DNA of 64,000 nt, taken from NCBI GenBank assembly GCA_004295565.1, contig AP019416.1:186001-250000 (forward strand), in the 5' to 3' direction. Source of the stretch: Vreelandella olivaria (GTDB lineage: Bacteria; Pseudomonadota; Gammaproteobacteria; Pseudomonadales; Halomonadaceae). The notes below the pieces were generated by a model that did not search any database, was not told where the DNA came from, and saw nothing but the letters and a program-made list of their open reading frames with translations. This document shows positions 1 to 9,345 of the stretch, piece by piece. The translations under genes were made by a program, and so were the position numbers. Each line of letters begins with the position of its first letter. The first letter of the stretch is position 1.

Positions 1-233
1 TCACCTTGTCTAAGCAGGATAGCGTTGCAAACCGTCGTTTGGCGTTTGCCCGCACGCGCTCTAAAGAAGCCGTCGGCAAACTGTTCAACGAACTAGGTCC
101 GCGTTATGCCGAGCGTCCGGGCGGTTACGTCCGTATTCTCAAGTGCGGTTTCCGCACCGGCGACAACGCGCCTATGGCGTTCGTTGAGCTAGTTGACCGT
201 CCGGTTGTTGAAGAAGCCGCTGCAGAAGAGTAA
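1..233 (+). CDS. rplQ: 50S ribosomal protein L17, 3' part
   Basis: This is the C-terminal part of large-subunit ribosomal protein L17; the 5' end lies before the window. The visible residues include the very conserved blocks [30 protein letters not shown] and [20 protein letters not shown], which match L17 of gammaproteobacteria nearly residue by residue. The acidic tail VVEEAAAEE is a short lineage-specific extension. L17 is normally the last gene of the rpsM-rpsK-rpsD-rpoA-rplQ operon, and a terminator follows directly here, which agrees. The TTG at position 6 is an internal codon, not a start. Confidence 0.97.
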   Translation, partial: TLSKQDSVANRRLAFARTRSKEAVGKLFNELGPRYAERPGGYVRILKCGFRTGDNAPMAFVELVDRPVVEEAAAEE

Positions 234-268
234 TCCTCTGCGCCAGAGCCTCTTTGGTGGCGAATGAA

Positions 269-296
269 AACCGACCCCCAGTGGGTCGGTTTTTTA
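269..296 (+). terminator. Rho-independent terminator after rplQ
   Basis: A 9-bp GC-rich stem (AACCGACCC / GGGTCGGTT) with a 5-nt loop is followed by a T run. It lies 36 bases after the rplQ stop and ends the ribosomal protein operon. From here to the next gene (about 200 bases) I see only a presumed promoter region. Confidence 0.9.
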
Positions 297-498
297 TGGA
301 CGCATTAATCTTCTCTTTTTCTACGCTTAACTGCCTGTTAATCACCTATACTCGGCTTATTATTAAACGTAGTGAGCGGTACCATTTCGCCTGCCCAAGC
401 CTTGCGTTGTTCCTGGAGTGTGGCATGGTAGTGAAGCTGTGGCAGAGTGTTCAAACAGTCGTTAGAACTAGCGCATTGATAACAAGCAAGGGGCAGGT

Positions 499-1889
499 AT
501 GTATGCGAGGATAAAAAGCGCTGTCGGGGGAGCATCGGCGATAGGGTTTTTGAGTATGCTAATGCTGCTCATACTCGCGATGGTCACCACTGCGCATGCC
601 GACAATCCGCGTTACGCGGGTATCGTCGTGGATCTGGACAATGGCGAAGTGCTTTACGCCGAGAATATTGACGATCAGCGTTACCCTGCGTCCCTCACCA
701 AAATGATGACGCTCTATCTCACCTTTGAAGCGTTAGAAGAGGGTACGCTGCGCCTGGATCAACCCTTGCCTGTCTCCCGCTTATGCGGCCGCCAAGCCCG
801 CTGTTAAACTGTGGCTGTCTGCCGGCAGCTCGATTCCTGTGGACACCGCCATTCGTGCACTCGCTGTTCGCTCAGCGAATGACGTTGCCGCCGTGGTCGC
901 CGAAGCCCTGGGCGGCAGCGAAGCGCATTTTGCGCAAATGATGACCACCAAAGCCCGCGAGCTAGGCATGCACGCTACCACCTTTCGCAATGCTTCCGGC
1001 TTGCCGGATGACGGCCAAATCACCACGGCCCGTGACATGCTAACGCTCTCGGTACGCGTGATGCAGGACTTTCCCCAGTACTACCACTACTTCGGCTTGC
1101 AAGAATTACCTACCGCGGCACCCGGCATACCAGTCACAATCGCTTGGTGCGTGACTACCCGGGCGCCGATGGCCTAAAGACCGGTTTTATTCGTGCCTCT
1201 GGCTTTAACGTGGCGACCACCGCAATGCGCGGTAACCGGCGCTTGGTTGGTGTTGTGATGGGCGGTTTTTCATCCCAGTCCCGGGATACCCACATGGCCA
1301 ACCTGCTCGACCGCAGCTTCCTGCGCGCATCGCTGCGTGACCAGCAAAGCTGGATGGGCGACACCAACTTCTCGCGGGAATTTATGGCCTTTGCGCCTCC
1401 TGCCCAGCCGGTTGCCCCCCACAGCCTGCGCCCCAGCAACCTCTTCTGGCGGTGGTCGAAACCACTACCTTGTCGCCATCGGCCAACGCCACCCCCTCGA
1501 CGCCGGTGGTTGACCTTGAAGAGCAGCTAGCCGATATAGTCACCATTCAGCGCCCCCCTGCCGCCAGCGAAGAGCCGCAGCCCGACCCTCTACAAGCGTT
1601 TATTGAGCGGGAGCGTCAGATGGCCGCCGCCAATAATGAAGTGGGCGGCGGCTGGGGTGTGCAAGTTGGCGCTTTTAGTCGCGAAGCCCAAGCGCGGCAA
1701 TTGGCACAGCAGGCGGCTCAACGCATCGCCCAGAGTTTAGGCGGGCGCGTTGCTGTGGACACGGTAGAGGGCCAAAACCCGGTTTATCGCGCCCGGCTAA
1801 TGGCGTTGGACGAGCAGCGCGCTCGCCAAGCCTGCCGCGAGCTGCACTCCCAGGGAATGGACTGCATGGTAGTCAACGCCAGCTTATAA
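499..1889 (+). CDS. dacA: Serine D-Ala-D-Ala carboxypeptidase (PBP5/6 family, S11) with C-terminal SPOR domain; frameshifted
   Basis: Periplasmic low-molecular-weight penicillin-binding protein that trims the terminal D-Ala of peptidoglycan pentapeptides. An N-terminal signal peptide (hydrophobic FLSMLMLLILAMVTTAHA) is followed by all three active-site motifs: SLTK (SxxK), SAN (SxN) and KTG. After the catalytic domain comes a Pro/Thr-rich linker and a SPOR domain (WGVQVGAFSREAQARQLA...) that would bind denuded septal glycan. The frame is broken three times: one extra C near 778, one missing T near 1107 (restoring FTYRGTRHTSHNRLVRDYPG) and one missing C in the C run near 1410. Repaired length is about 463 residues. 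The SPOR fusion is unlike E. coli DacA but known in other gammaproteobacteria. The dacA symbol is by family; dacC-like is possible. Confidence 0.85.
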
Positions 1890-1906
1890 GGGGTGAGCTG
1901 CTATCG

Positions 1907-1937
1907 CCCCGCCAATGGCTAATTGGCGGGGTTTTTT
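1907..1937 (+). terminator. Rho-independent terminator after the carboxypeptidase
   Basis: A 9-bp stem (CCCCGCCAA / TTGGCGGGG) with a short loop and six T residues lies 18 bases after the stop codon of the carboxypeptidase gene. Confidence 0.92.
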
Positions 1938-1982
1938 GCTTTTGGGCCACTCTATCGTGCCCAGCTAACAGGGGAGATCGCG

Positions 1983-2857
1983 GTGACAACCTCGCTGAAA
2001 GGCATACTCTGCATGTGTTTGGGCGTTCTTTTTCTCGCCCTAGGCGACGCCGTTTCCAAGTGGTTAGGCGAAGTGCACTCACCACTGCAGATTATTTTCT
2101 TCCGTGCCTTGGTATCGCTACCGCTGATTGCGCTGCTGGCGCATTTTGCCGGAGGGTTACGCAAGCTGCGCACGAAACGCCCGGTCGTTCATTTACTGCG
2201 CGGGCTGATCTATACCGCCACCATGGTCTGTTTCGTGTGGGGGCTAACGCTGCTACCCCTGGCGGAAGCCACGGCGATTGCCTTTGTGGCACCGCTGTTT
2301 GTAACCCTGCTTTCGGTACCATTGCTGGGTGAGCGCATTGACCCACCGGTGCTGATCGCATCTTTGGTGGGGTTTGCGGGGTACTGATCGTGGTGCGGCC
2401 CAACGGCGAGGCGTTTCAGGTGGGCGCGCTGGTATTGGTAGGCGCGGCGCTATTTTATGCGCTGATGATGATTACCGCCCGGCGCTACGGCGCCCGGGAA
2501 CACCTTTGGGCCATGCTGTTTTACATGACCTGTGTGCCGCTGCTGGTGACCGCGCTAACACTCCCCTGGGTGTGGCAAACACCCCAGCCGTGGCACTGGG
2601 TAGGCTTTTTTGCCTCCGGTATATTGGGCGTTGCGGCCACCGCTTTTATCACTCTGGCCTTTCGCTTTGCCCCTGCGGCCATCGCCGCGCCGTTTGATTA
2701 CACCGCCATGCTTTGGGCGGTACTGCTGGGGTGGTGGTTTTGGGGCGAAATGCCGGATCTCTGGGTCTGGGTAGGCAGCGCCTTGATAATGGGCAGCGGC
2801 CTAGCGGTGGCGTATCACGACCGGCGCACGACCCTGAAACGTCGTCCAACGGCGTAA
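1983..2857 (+). CDS. EamA/DMT-family transporter; frameshifted
   Basis: Inner-membrane drug/metabolite-superfamily exporter made of two EamA repeats and about ten hydrophobic segments. The first half has the typical opening (FLALGDAVSKWL..FRALVSLPLI) and the repeat-ending block PLAEATAIAFVAPLFVTLLS. The second half mirrors it with FAPAAIAAPFDYTAMLWAVLLGW. I start at GTG 1983 because a GGGGA ribosome site lies 7 bases upstream and the coding reads MTTSLKGIL. One G is missing from the G run near 2379; restoring it gives GFAGVLIVVRPNGEAF and joins the halves into about 291 residues. The substrate cannot be told from sequence. Confidence 0.85.
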
Positions 2858-2987
2858 ACACAGGTTACTTTTTGATCCAGGTCACGGAAGCCGTGAGCTT
2901 GCCAAAATGGCGGGTTTGGGCTGGTTATAATCCAGCTCTTTCGGCGCAGCCCGCTGCGTGCCATCGTCCTGATCACGGTGACCCTCT

Positions 2988-4378
2988 ATGCAAGCCCCCG
3001 AACGACTGAAGCAAGCTCCCGAACTGCTTTCCCCGCCGGTACCTTCAAGAACATGCGTTACGCCTTTGCCTATGGCGCTGATGCGGTTTACGCGGGGCAG
3101 CCGCGCTACTCTCTGCGGGTGCGCAACAACGATTTTAAAATTGATAACTTACACCGCGGCATTGAGTACGCCCATGTCCGAGGCAAGCAGTTTTACGTGG
3201 CATCCAACATTGCCCCTCACAACAGCAAACTGAAAACCTACCTACAGGATATGGCGCCGGTGATCGAGGCAGGGCCCGATGCGCTGATTATGTCGGATCC
3301 CGGCCTGATTATGATGGTACGCGAACGCTGGCCGGAACAAGCCATCCACCTCTCGGTGCAATCGAATGTCGTCAACTGGGCTGCCGCCCAATTTTGGCAG
3401 CAGCAGGGTATCAGCCGCATCATTTTGTCCCGGGAGCTGTCACTGGAAGAGATCGGCGAAATACGCGAAAAGTGCCCAGGCTTAGAGATCGAAACCTTTG
3501 TCCACGGCGCACTGTGTATCGCCTACTCAGGGCGCTGCCTGCTGTCGGGCTACTTCAACCATCGCGACCCTAACCAAGGCACCTGTACCAACGCGTGTCG
3601 CTGGAAATACAACACCATAGCGGCGACCCACGATGACAAGGGCGACTTGATCGCCGCCCAGGGAGTTGGCACCGCAACCGCCGACAACCAGGATGAGCTT
3701 TCGGCGCTGATTGAGGACGCTTCCCGCCCCGGCAAGCTGATGCCTGTGTATGAAGATGAGCACGGCACCTACATCATGAATTCCAAGGATCTGCGCGCGG
3801 TGCAGCATGTGGCTCGGCTGACGCAAATGGGCGTGGCATCGCTAAAGATCGAGGGGCGCACCAAGTCCCATTATTACGTCGCGCGTACCGCTCAGGTCTA
3901 TCGGCAAGCCATTGATGACGCCGTCGCTGGGCGCCCCTTTAATAAACGGCTAATGGATGAACTTGAGAACCTGGCGAATAGAGGCTACACCGAGGGCTTC
4001 TATCAACGCCATGTGCACGGTGAGTTCCAACGCTATGAGCAGGGGCACTCCATCGGCGTTCACCAGCAGTTCGTCGGTGAAGTGCTGGGTTTTGATCCGG
4101 CTCGCGGCACCTTGGAAGTCGAGGTTAAAAACCGTTTCGAAGTGGGGGATGGTATGGAGCTTATGCTGCCAGGAAGCAATCACCGCTTCGTGCTCGACCA
4201 TATCGAGAACTTACGAGGCCAGGCGCAGAGTGCAGCCCCTGGCTCGGGGCATCGAGTGCGAATCCCTCTCCCCAAGGTCAGCATCACCCCTGAACAGCTT
4301 GAGTTTGCGCTGTTAATGCGTGATCTCGCGCCTACCAAGGCAGCACAATCTGAATCGTTAGGGGTAGCGATCAGCTAA
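2988..4378 (+). CDS. trhP: tRNA 5-hydroxyuridine modification protein TrhP (YegQ, U32 peptidase-like)
   Basis: Member of the U32 family needed for prephenate-dependent hydroxylation of wobble uridine in tRNA (established for E. coli TrhP). The match to E. coli YegQ is close along the whole length: NMRYAFAYGADAVYAGQPRY, SLRVRNN, LIMSDPGLIMMVRE, the family signature FVHGALCIAYSGRCLLSGYF, DPNQGTCTNACRWKYN with its conserved cysteines, and YIMNSKDLRAVQHVARL. The true start is probably ATG 2988 (MQAPERLKQAPELLSPAGTF); one C is missing from the run near 3031, which puts the N-terminus in another frame. Length after repair is about 464 residues, near the family norm. The end overlaps the convergent dioxygenase gene by 8 bases. 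Confidence 0.92.
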
Positions 4379-5108
4379 ACGCATAAACGTCCATGGCAAG
4401 CACCCCGTGCTCCACGCTATGGTGCAGCTGGGTTGCCTCGCCTCCGGCCCCCATGGCTACCAGCAACGGTTGAAAATGCTCAGGGGTTGGATGGTTCTTC
4501 TCGGCGTTGGGTGCGCGCTCCCAGCTAAGTAGAGCGTCGCGATCATTGGCGATCAGGCGCTCGCTCACCCAGGAGGCGAACTCATCGACCCAGGCAGGCA
4601 TCGGGCTCTCCAGGGGCATGATTTCATAAAGATTATGGGTCAGGCTGCCCGAACCGATAACCAAAACTCCTTCTTCCCGCAGTACCGACAGGCGCTCGCC
4701 CAGTGCCACCAGCTCCACATTGCTCCAGCGCACTGGAAGCGACAGCGAAACAACCGGCACATTGGCGTCAGGAAACATCAACGAAAGGGGCACCCAGGCG
4801 CCGTGATCAAGGCCACGCTCTACCCGCTCGGCGCCCAGTAACAGGGCCAGCCGTTCAGCCAGTTCAGGTTCGCCAGGGGCGGGATACTGGCACTCGAAAA
4901 GCGCCCGTGGGAAGCCACCAAAGTCGTGGATGGTCTCCGGCTTGGCGCTGGTACTAACCTTGAGCGCCAGGCTCTCCCAGTGTGCCGACACCACGACCAC
5001 CGCCTTGGGTGACAGCTGTGTGCCCAGTTCGCGGAGGAAATCGTGAGCCGGGGTTTTATTAAGCGCCAGCATGGGTGAACCATGGGAGATAAATAGGCTA
5101 GGTAACAT
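4371..5108 (-). CDS. ygiD: DODA-type extradiol ring-opening dioxygenase (YgiD/LigB family)
   Basis: Cytosolic non-haem metal dioxygenase of the 4,5-DOPA-extradiol-dioxygenase type, about 245 residues. The start MLPSLFISHGSPMLAL is typical of the family, with the first metal histidine in ISHGSP. Further conserved blocks are VVVVSAHWES, HDFGGFPRALFECQYPAPG, GLDHGAWVPLSLMFPDANVP and VLVIGSGSLTHNLYE. ATG 5108 was chosen because family proteins begin exactly there; an upstream in-frame ATG adds an unconserved leader. The DoxX gene lies just upstream on the same strand, and this dioxygenase-DoxX pair is common in proteobacteria. Whether it acts on DOPA, catechols or quinones is not shown by the sequence. 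Confidence 0.9.
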   Translation of the reverse strand: MLPSLFISHGSPMLALNKTPAHDFLRELGTQLSPKAVVVVSAHWESLALKVSTSAKPETIHDFGGFPRALFECQYPAPGEPELAERLALLLGAERVERGLDHGAWVPLSLMFPDANVPVVSLSLPVRWSNVELVALGERLSVLREEGVLVIGSGSLTHNLYEIMPLESPMPAWVDEFASWVSERLIANDRDALLSWERAPNAEKNHPTPEHFQPLLVAMGAGGEATQLHHSVEHGVLAMDVYAFS

Positions 5109-5168
5109 GAGTGAGTCTCCACAGCAGTATTGCCAGCGCTGGCGGTGAGGCAAGGGCTGGCAATAGGG

Positions 5169-5609
5169 TTAGGTGTTAGGCGAAGCGGGGCTTAACACCC
5201 AGCGGCCGCTGCCCAGGCCCGCTTGCACGATTAACGCCAGCGTCCAGAACACCGGGAATTCCCAGCCGCCGCCAGCATTTGAGAACATCCAGCCGTTGCC
5301 AAGGTGCACCCAGGCAGCGCCAAGCAGTACCGGCACCAGGGCCAGGCTTACCCAGCGGGTGTACACACCCAGAATCAGGGCGGCTCCACCGCCGATTTCG
5401 GCTGCAATGGTCAAGTAGGCCAGAAATCCGGGTAGACCCAGTGATTCAAAATAGCCGACGGTGCCGGGCAGGGTAAACACAAACACCTTGAGCAAACCGT
5501 GGGCCAGCGCCATCACACCCAGCGCAACACGCAGTAGCGAGATGGCATGGGGCTGTAGAGAGAGCTGTAGAGAGGGCTGTAAAGCGGGAGAGTGAGTATG
5601 CGTTGTCAT
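5169..5609 (-). CDS. DoxX family membrane protein
   Basis: Small integral membrane protein of about 146 residues with four hydrophobic segments, typical of DoxX/YphA proteins. Landmarks are SLLRVALGVMALAHGLLKVF in helix 1, the GLPGFLAYLTIAAEIGGGAALILG segment, and the end GGGWEFPVFWTLALIVQAGLG. I prefer the ATG giving MTTHTHSPALQPS; an upstream ATG would add MEATS. DoxX proteins are often linked to redox or quinone chemistry, and the dioxygenase gene 60 bases downstream fits such a role, but that is inference. Confidence 0.88.
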   Translation of the reverse strand: MTTHTHSPALQPSLQLSLQPHAISLLRVALGVMALAHGLLKVFVFTLPGTVGYFESLGLPGFLAYLTIAAEIGGGAALILGVYTRWVSLALVPVLLGAAWVHLGNGWMFSNAGGGWEFPVFWTLALIVQAGLGSGRWVLSPASPNT

Positions 5610-5687
5610 AGAAGTAGCTTCCATCGAGTGGTTGATGACGCTACTTTACAGCCGGATAAGATCGAGATAATCAGCTTATTTTGCACA

Positions 5688-6607
5688 TCACTGTTGCGAA
5701 ATTGGCGACAATCCAATGCTTTGCTCCCAAACCGGCGGATCGCCCCATGCTTCGGTAAGCAGGTCGATAAAGCGCTCCACCTTGGCGGGCAGGTAGCGCC
5801 GGGCCGGGTAGAGCGCGTGCACATCAAGCCGCACCGGTGGCTCATTGGTCAAAATGGGCACTAAACGCCCGCTGGCGATACTCTCTGTAACCAGAAAGCT
5901 GGGTTGCTGAGCGATGCCCAGGCCCGCTTCCGCGACGTGGGTGATAACATCGCCGTTATTGCTTTCCAGCGGGCCATTGACCGTCAACGACTGTGTGGCA
6001 ATCTGCCAGTCAGCACTCTGCTGGCCGCTGCGATAGCGCAGGCAGCGGTGCTCGGCAAGGTCTTTAACGCTGCGGGGTTCTCCGTGGCTGGAAAGGTACT
6101 CCGGCGAGGCGCAAAACAGCAGTCGGCAGCGGGTCAGACGACGTGCCACCAGGCTGGAATCAGGCAGGCTGCCGATACGAATGGCCAAGTCATACCCCTC
6201 TTCCAGCAGGTCGACGCGGCGGTCGTTCAGATCCAGACGCACTTCAAGCGCTGGATGGGCCTGCATAAATTGAGCGACGAGTGGCGCCAGATAGCGGGTG
6301 CCAAAGCTCATCGGCCCATTCACTCTCAGCCGCCCGCGCACATCGCTGGTACCTTGGCCCACCTCGGCGGCGGCTTCATCGAGCGCTTGCAGCACCCCTT
6401 GGGCGCGAAACAGATAGCGCTCTCCGGCCTCGGTGAGGTGAAGCCGCCGCGTGGTGCGCTGTATCAGGCGCGCCCCAGCGTCTCTTCCAGTGCCATGACC
6501 TGACGGGATACCCGCGTGCGGGAAAGATCCAGCGCTTCGGCGGCTCGGGTGTAGCTACCCAGTTCAGCTACCCGCACAAAAGCGACGATATGCTCCAACT
6601 GATTCAT
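5688..6607 (-). CDS. LysR-family transcriptional regulator; frameshifted
   Basis: DNA-binding regulator with an N-terminal winged helix (FVRVAELGSYTRAAEALDLSRTRVSRQVMALEETLG) and a substrate-binding domain (GRLRVNGPMSFGTRYLAPLV, then DLAIRIGSLPDSSLVARRL). It belongs to the large subgroup related to DsdC/CrgA-type regulators. One G is missing from a G run near 6470; restoring it gives LGARLIQRTTRRLHLTEAGERYL and a protein of about 306 residues. Its ATG overlaps the thiE stop as ATGA, so it would be co-translated with thiE. It also lies directly upstream of the DoxX-dioxygenase pair on the same strand, which is its more plausible target. Confidence 0.88.
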
Positions 6608-7236
6608 GACGCCGAAGCGGCCTGGAAAACCTGAAAAGCGCGCGCTGCCTGGTAGGGGTCGGGCTGGCCGCAAATGGCCGAGATCACTGCTAAGCCGTTC
6701 GCCCCTGCCCGCTGAACGCTAATGGCGTGTTCAGCCTTTAGCCCACCAATGGCCACGCTGGGCAGCGGGCAAGCCTTGGCCAAAGACGCCAGGCCGCCAA
6801 AGCCGATCGGCTGGGCGTGATCCTGTTTGCTCACGGTGGCGAACACGGGGCCAATCCCCACATAATCGAGTAGCTCAACCGGTGCGGCTTGCAGCTGGGC
6901 GAGGGTGTTGATCGACAGGCCAATGATCGCTTGTCCACCTAATACCCGGCGGGCTTCCTGAACGGCGGCATCGCTCTGGCCGACGTGCAGGCCATCTGCC
7001 TGGCTCTCTAGCGCTACCTGTAAGCGGTCATTAATAATCAGCGGCACACCGCTACCCGCCAGCACCGCTTTGAGTCGCTTGGCTTGGGCCAACATCTGTT
7101 CGTCGCTGGCGTGCTTATCACGCAACTGGACGATGGTGACACCGCCTTGCACCGCTGCCTCAACCGTCTGCTCCAAGCCCGCCTCTCTGCACAACCCCGC
7201 GTCAGTCACTAAATAGAGCGATAGATTAAGCGCCAT
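6604..7236 (-). CDS. thiE: Thiamine-phosphate synthase
   Basis: Joins hydroxymethylpyrimidine diphosphate and hydroxyethylthiazole phosphate to thiamine phosphate in the cytosol. It is a TIM barrel of about 210 residues with family blocks LYLVTDAG, VTIVQLRDKHASD, PLIINDRLQVALESQADGLHVGQSD, IIGLSINTL, YVGIGPVFATVSKQDH and VAIGGL. The start ATG 7236 is set by the conserved LSLYLVTD opening and overlaps the end of thiM by 11 bases, so the two are translationally coupled and share the upstream TPP riboswitch. The stop overlaps a LysR start. Confidence 0.95.
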   Translation of the reverse strand: MALNLSLYLVTDAGLCREAGLEQTVEAAVQGGVTIVQLRDKHASDEQMLAQAKRLKAVLAGSGVPLIINDRLQVALESQADGLHVGQSDAAVQEARRVLGGQAIIGLSINTLAQLQAAPVELLDYVGIGPVFATVSKQDHAQPIGFGGLASLAKACPLPSVAIGGLKAEHAISVQRAGANGLAVISAICGQPDPYQAARAFQVFQAASAS

Positions 7237-8035
7237 GGCTGGCCTCCAGTTGAGAAAAGGTGGTGAGGTCGTCGGGGGTGAGTTGGTACAGTGCATCCAG
7301 CAGCGCCACTTGAAAGCTGCCAGGCCCCTGGGCGTTACTGCCCGCGCGCTCACCGGCGACCGCAAAGCAGGCCAGGGCGGCGGCTGTTGCGCCCAGCGGC
7401 GCTTCACGGTTGGCGGCCACAAAGCCTGTCACCAGGGCGCTTAGCCCGCAGCCTAGCGTTGTCACCCGGGGCATTAAGGGGTGGCCACCGTTAATACGGT
7501 AGTGCTGTGTGCCGTCTGTCACCCAGTCGCTTTCCCCTGTCATCGCGACGATACAGCCATTTTTTTGCGCCAGGGCGATGGCTGCGTCCACGGCTTGCTC
7601 CGTAGCGGCCGTCGAGTCCACCCCGCGGCCCTGGCTGGCTAAGCCGTTAAGGGCAAGAATCTCCGACGCATTGCCACGAATCACGCTGGGGTTAGCGGCC
7701 AGCAGTTTAGCGCACAGCGTTTGGCGGTAGCGGGTGGCGCCCACGGCGACGGGGTCTAACACCCAGGGCACGCCATGTTCATGGGCGGTCGCAGTGGCGG
7801 TCAACATGGCGTCAGCCCAGTGGGCAGAGATGGTGCCGATATTAATCGAAAGCCCCGCGGAAATAGCCGTGAACTCCGCGACTTCTTCAGGCGCATGCAG
7901 CATGGCGGGGGACGCCCCGGTGGCTAACAGCAGGTTGGCCGTGCTGTTCATGGCCACATAGTTGGTCATACAGTGAACCAGCGGTGTGGCGGCGCGCAGC
8001 GTCGCAAGGTAATCGCCAAGCGGGCGTAGAGTCAT
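7226..8035 (-). CDS. thiM: Hydroxyethylthiazole kinase
   Basis: Ribokinase-fold enzyme that phosphorylates the thiazole alcohol for thiamine salvage, 269 residues. Conserved blocks are PLVHCMTNYVAMNSTANLLL, ASPAMLHAPEEVAEF, LSINIGTIS, PWVLDPVAVGATRYR, VIRGNASEILAL, and the catalytic region TTLGCGLSALVTGF with the GCG motif. It is the first gene after a TPP riboswitch, and its ribosome-binding site GGGAGG sits inside a small hairpin. Together with thiE it forms a salvage operon; the pyrimidine branch (thiD) is not in the window. Confidence 0.95.
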   Translation of the reverse strand: MTLRPLGDYLATLRAATPLVHCMTNYVAMNSTANLLLATGASPAMLHAPEEVAEFTAISAGLSINIGTISAHWADAMLTATATAHEHGVPWVLDPVAVGATRYRQTLCAKLLAANPSVIRGNASEILALNGLASQGRGVDSTAATEQAVDAAIALAQKNGCIVAMTGESDWVTDGTQHYRINGGHPLMPRVTTLGCGLSALVTGFVAANREAPLGATAAALACFAVAGERAGSNAQGPGSFQVALLDALYQLTPDDLTTFSQLEASHGA

Positions 8036-8040
8036 AGCAT

Positions 8041-8056
8041 CCTCCCGGCAGGGAGG
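8041..8056 (-). promoter_or_regulatory. Hairpin masking the thiM ribosome-binding site
   Basis: On the minus strand a 6-bp stem, CCTCCC / GGGAGG with loop TGCC, has its 3' arm exactly at the Shine-Dalgarno of thiM, 5 bases before the ATG. Placed directly after the TPP aptamer it is the likely expression platform: ligand-bound RNA would favour this hairpin and block translation. Structure is seen by eye; switching is inferred. Confidence 0.65.
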
Positions 8057-8073
8057 TGGTAAGCGTTACCACG

Positions 8074-8150
8074 ACTCCCTACGCCGGTGTTATCCGGTTC
8101 AGGTTCAAAGGGTGCTTCTCAGCCCAACCATCATGGAGGGCGCCCCTGTC
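8074..8150 (-). promoter_or_regulatory. TPP riboswitch (THI element) upstream of thiM
   Basis: Read on the minus strand the segment contains the diagnostic THI-box words in order: GGGCTGAGA, then ACCCTTTGAACCTGA, then CCGGATAACACCGG and GCGTAGGGA. These match the pyrimidine-sensor and pyrophosphate-sensor helices of the TPP aptamer. It sits in the leader of thiM-thiE, so the operon should be shut off by thiamine diphosphate. Confidence 0.95.
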
Positions 8151-8211
8151 GAGGGATTACTATCCTTGCCTGAAGTCACCCTGTAAAGCCCCGGAGATGG
8201 AGGCTGGTCAT

Positions 8212-8556
8212 CTAACGGAACGAAATACGTGTCCCGTAGGTAAGCATTTCATCAGGCGTCATCGCTTTACCCTCTACCCCAATCATCTCGTCACCACACT
8301 GGTCGGCGAAGGTCAGCACGCCGTGGGTCAAGCCCAGTTGACCCAGTGTGTCGCGAATCTCACCGGTGCCCAGAAAAGTGCTGACATGACCCTTGTTATC
8401 GCTCAAGTCAGATACACCGTTGGCGTGATGAAAACGCACCTTGTAGATGCCATCCATGGATTCAACTTCCACAATGGGCGAAAAACCGTTTTGGAGCGCA
8501 TTGGAGAGCTGTTTCAGCGTCAGGTGGTCACCCAGCGTCATATCGATCGCACTCAT
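8212..8556 (-). CDS. Conserved hypothetical protein, DUF6482-like
   Basis: A 114-residue soluble protein without signal peptide or membrane segment. The core PIVEVESMDGIYKVRFHH..GVSDLSDNKGHVSTFLGTGEIRDTLGQLGL resembles the small DUF6482 family of Pseudomonas and Halomonas, in which a short beta-rich domain is followed by a helix. A strong ribosome site (AGGAG, 6 bases before ATG 8556) supports this start over an upstream one. No function is known. It is separated from thiM by the riboswitch leader and reads away from it. Confidence 0.6.
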   Translation of the reverse strand: MSAIDMTLGDHLTLKQLSNALQNGFSPIVEVESMDGIYKVRFHHANGVSDLSDNKGHVSTFLGTGEIRDTLGQLGLTHGVLTFADQCGDEMIGVEGKAMTPDEMLTYGTRISFR

Positions 8557-8799
8557 GGAAAACTCCTGTGGACGCCTCAAAGGTAGGGCATCGCTCATGT
8601 TGCGGGAACTGCTTTTGTAAAGCTTATGAATAATAAGTGTAGGGTTTTTGTTTAGTATTGCCAGTGCGCTTAATGTGACACTGCGTTGGCGAATCCTACA
8701 TGCTTGTAAGGGCTGGTATTATGGCCTTAAAGCCCCCATGGTAAGCGGTAAGTGAGGCTCAATGGATTCAATGATCAGCATCAGCGACAGGAGAGCAAA

Positions 8800-9336
8800 A
8801 TGAGTTTTCAAGGCGAGCAGCACCCCGGCGTCGTGGCTACACCACCCCAAACCCAAGGGTTTCGTTTAAATCACACCATGCTGCGGGTGAAAGATCCTGA
8901 GCGGGCACTGGCGTTCTACTCAAAAGTGTTTGGTATGCAGGTGATGCGGCGGCTGGATTTCGAAGAGATGCAGTTCTCGCTCTACTTCCTGGCCAACCTG
9001 GAGCCCAGCGACAGCGTTCCAGAAGAGGCCCAAGCGCGTACCGCCTGGACGTTTAGCCAGAAAGGCCTGCTGGAGCTGACCCACAACTGGGGGACTGAAG
9101 ACCAGCAAGATTTCGCCTATCATGATGGCAACGCGGAGCCCCAGGGCTTTGGTCATATCTGCTTCAATGTACCGGACTTGGCCGCGGCCCAGGCGTGGTT
9201 CGACGAGCACGACGTGACCTTTGTGAAACGCGCCGATCAGGGCAAGATGAAAGATGTTATCTTCGTTAAAGACCCGGACGGTTACTGGATCGAAGTGATT
9301 CAGGCAGACCTGATGGTGGGGAAGAGCGACTCTTGA
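8800..9336 (+). CDS. gloA: Lactoylglutathione lyase (glyoxalase I)
   Basis: Cytosolic metalloenzyme that isomerises the methylglyoxal-glutathione hemithioacetal to S-lactoylglutathione. The 178-residue protein has the two VOC modules of the long, eukaryote-like class: FRLNHTMLRVKDPERALAFY with the first metal histidine, the insertion around ARTAWTFSQKGLLELTHNWG, FGHICFNVPDL with the second histidine, and KDPDGYWIEVIQ with the second glutamate. Start ATG 8800 has a GGAG site 8 bases upstream. The long form, as in yeast and Pseudomonas GloA3, is usually zinc dependent; the metal here is inferred. Confidence 0.93.
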   Translation: MSFQGEQHPGVVATPPQTQGFRLNHTMLRVKDPERALAFYSKVFGMQVMRRLDFEEMQFSLYFLANLEPSDSVPEEAQARTAWTFSQKGLLELTHNWGTEDQQDFAYHDGNAEPQGFGHICFNVPDLAAAQAWFDEHDVTFVKRADQGKMKDVIFVKDPDGYWIEVIQADLMVGKSDS

Positions 9337-9345
9337 GGGACGCCA

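Noticed and set aside
254-514. Open frame of 86 codons before the carboxypeptidase gene
   Set aside because: It crosses the rplQ terminator, has no ribosome site and no protein-like composition.
499-1889. Carboxypeptidase gene as a decayed pseudogene
   Set aside because: All active-site motifs and the SPOR domain are intact and the three breaks are single-base changes in runs, the same error type seen across the window.
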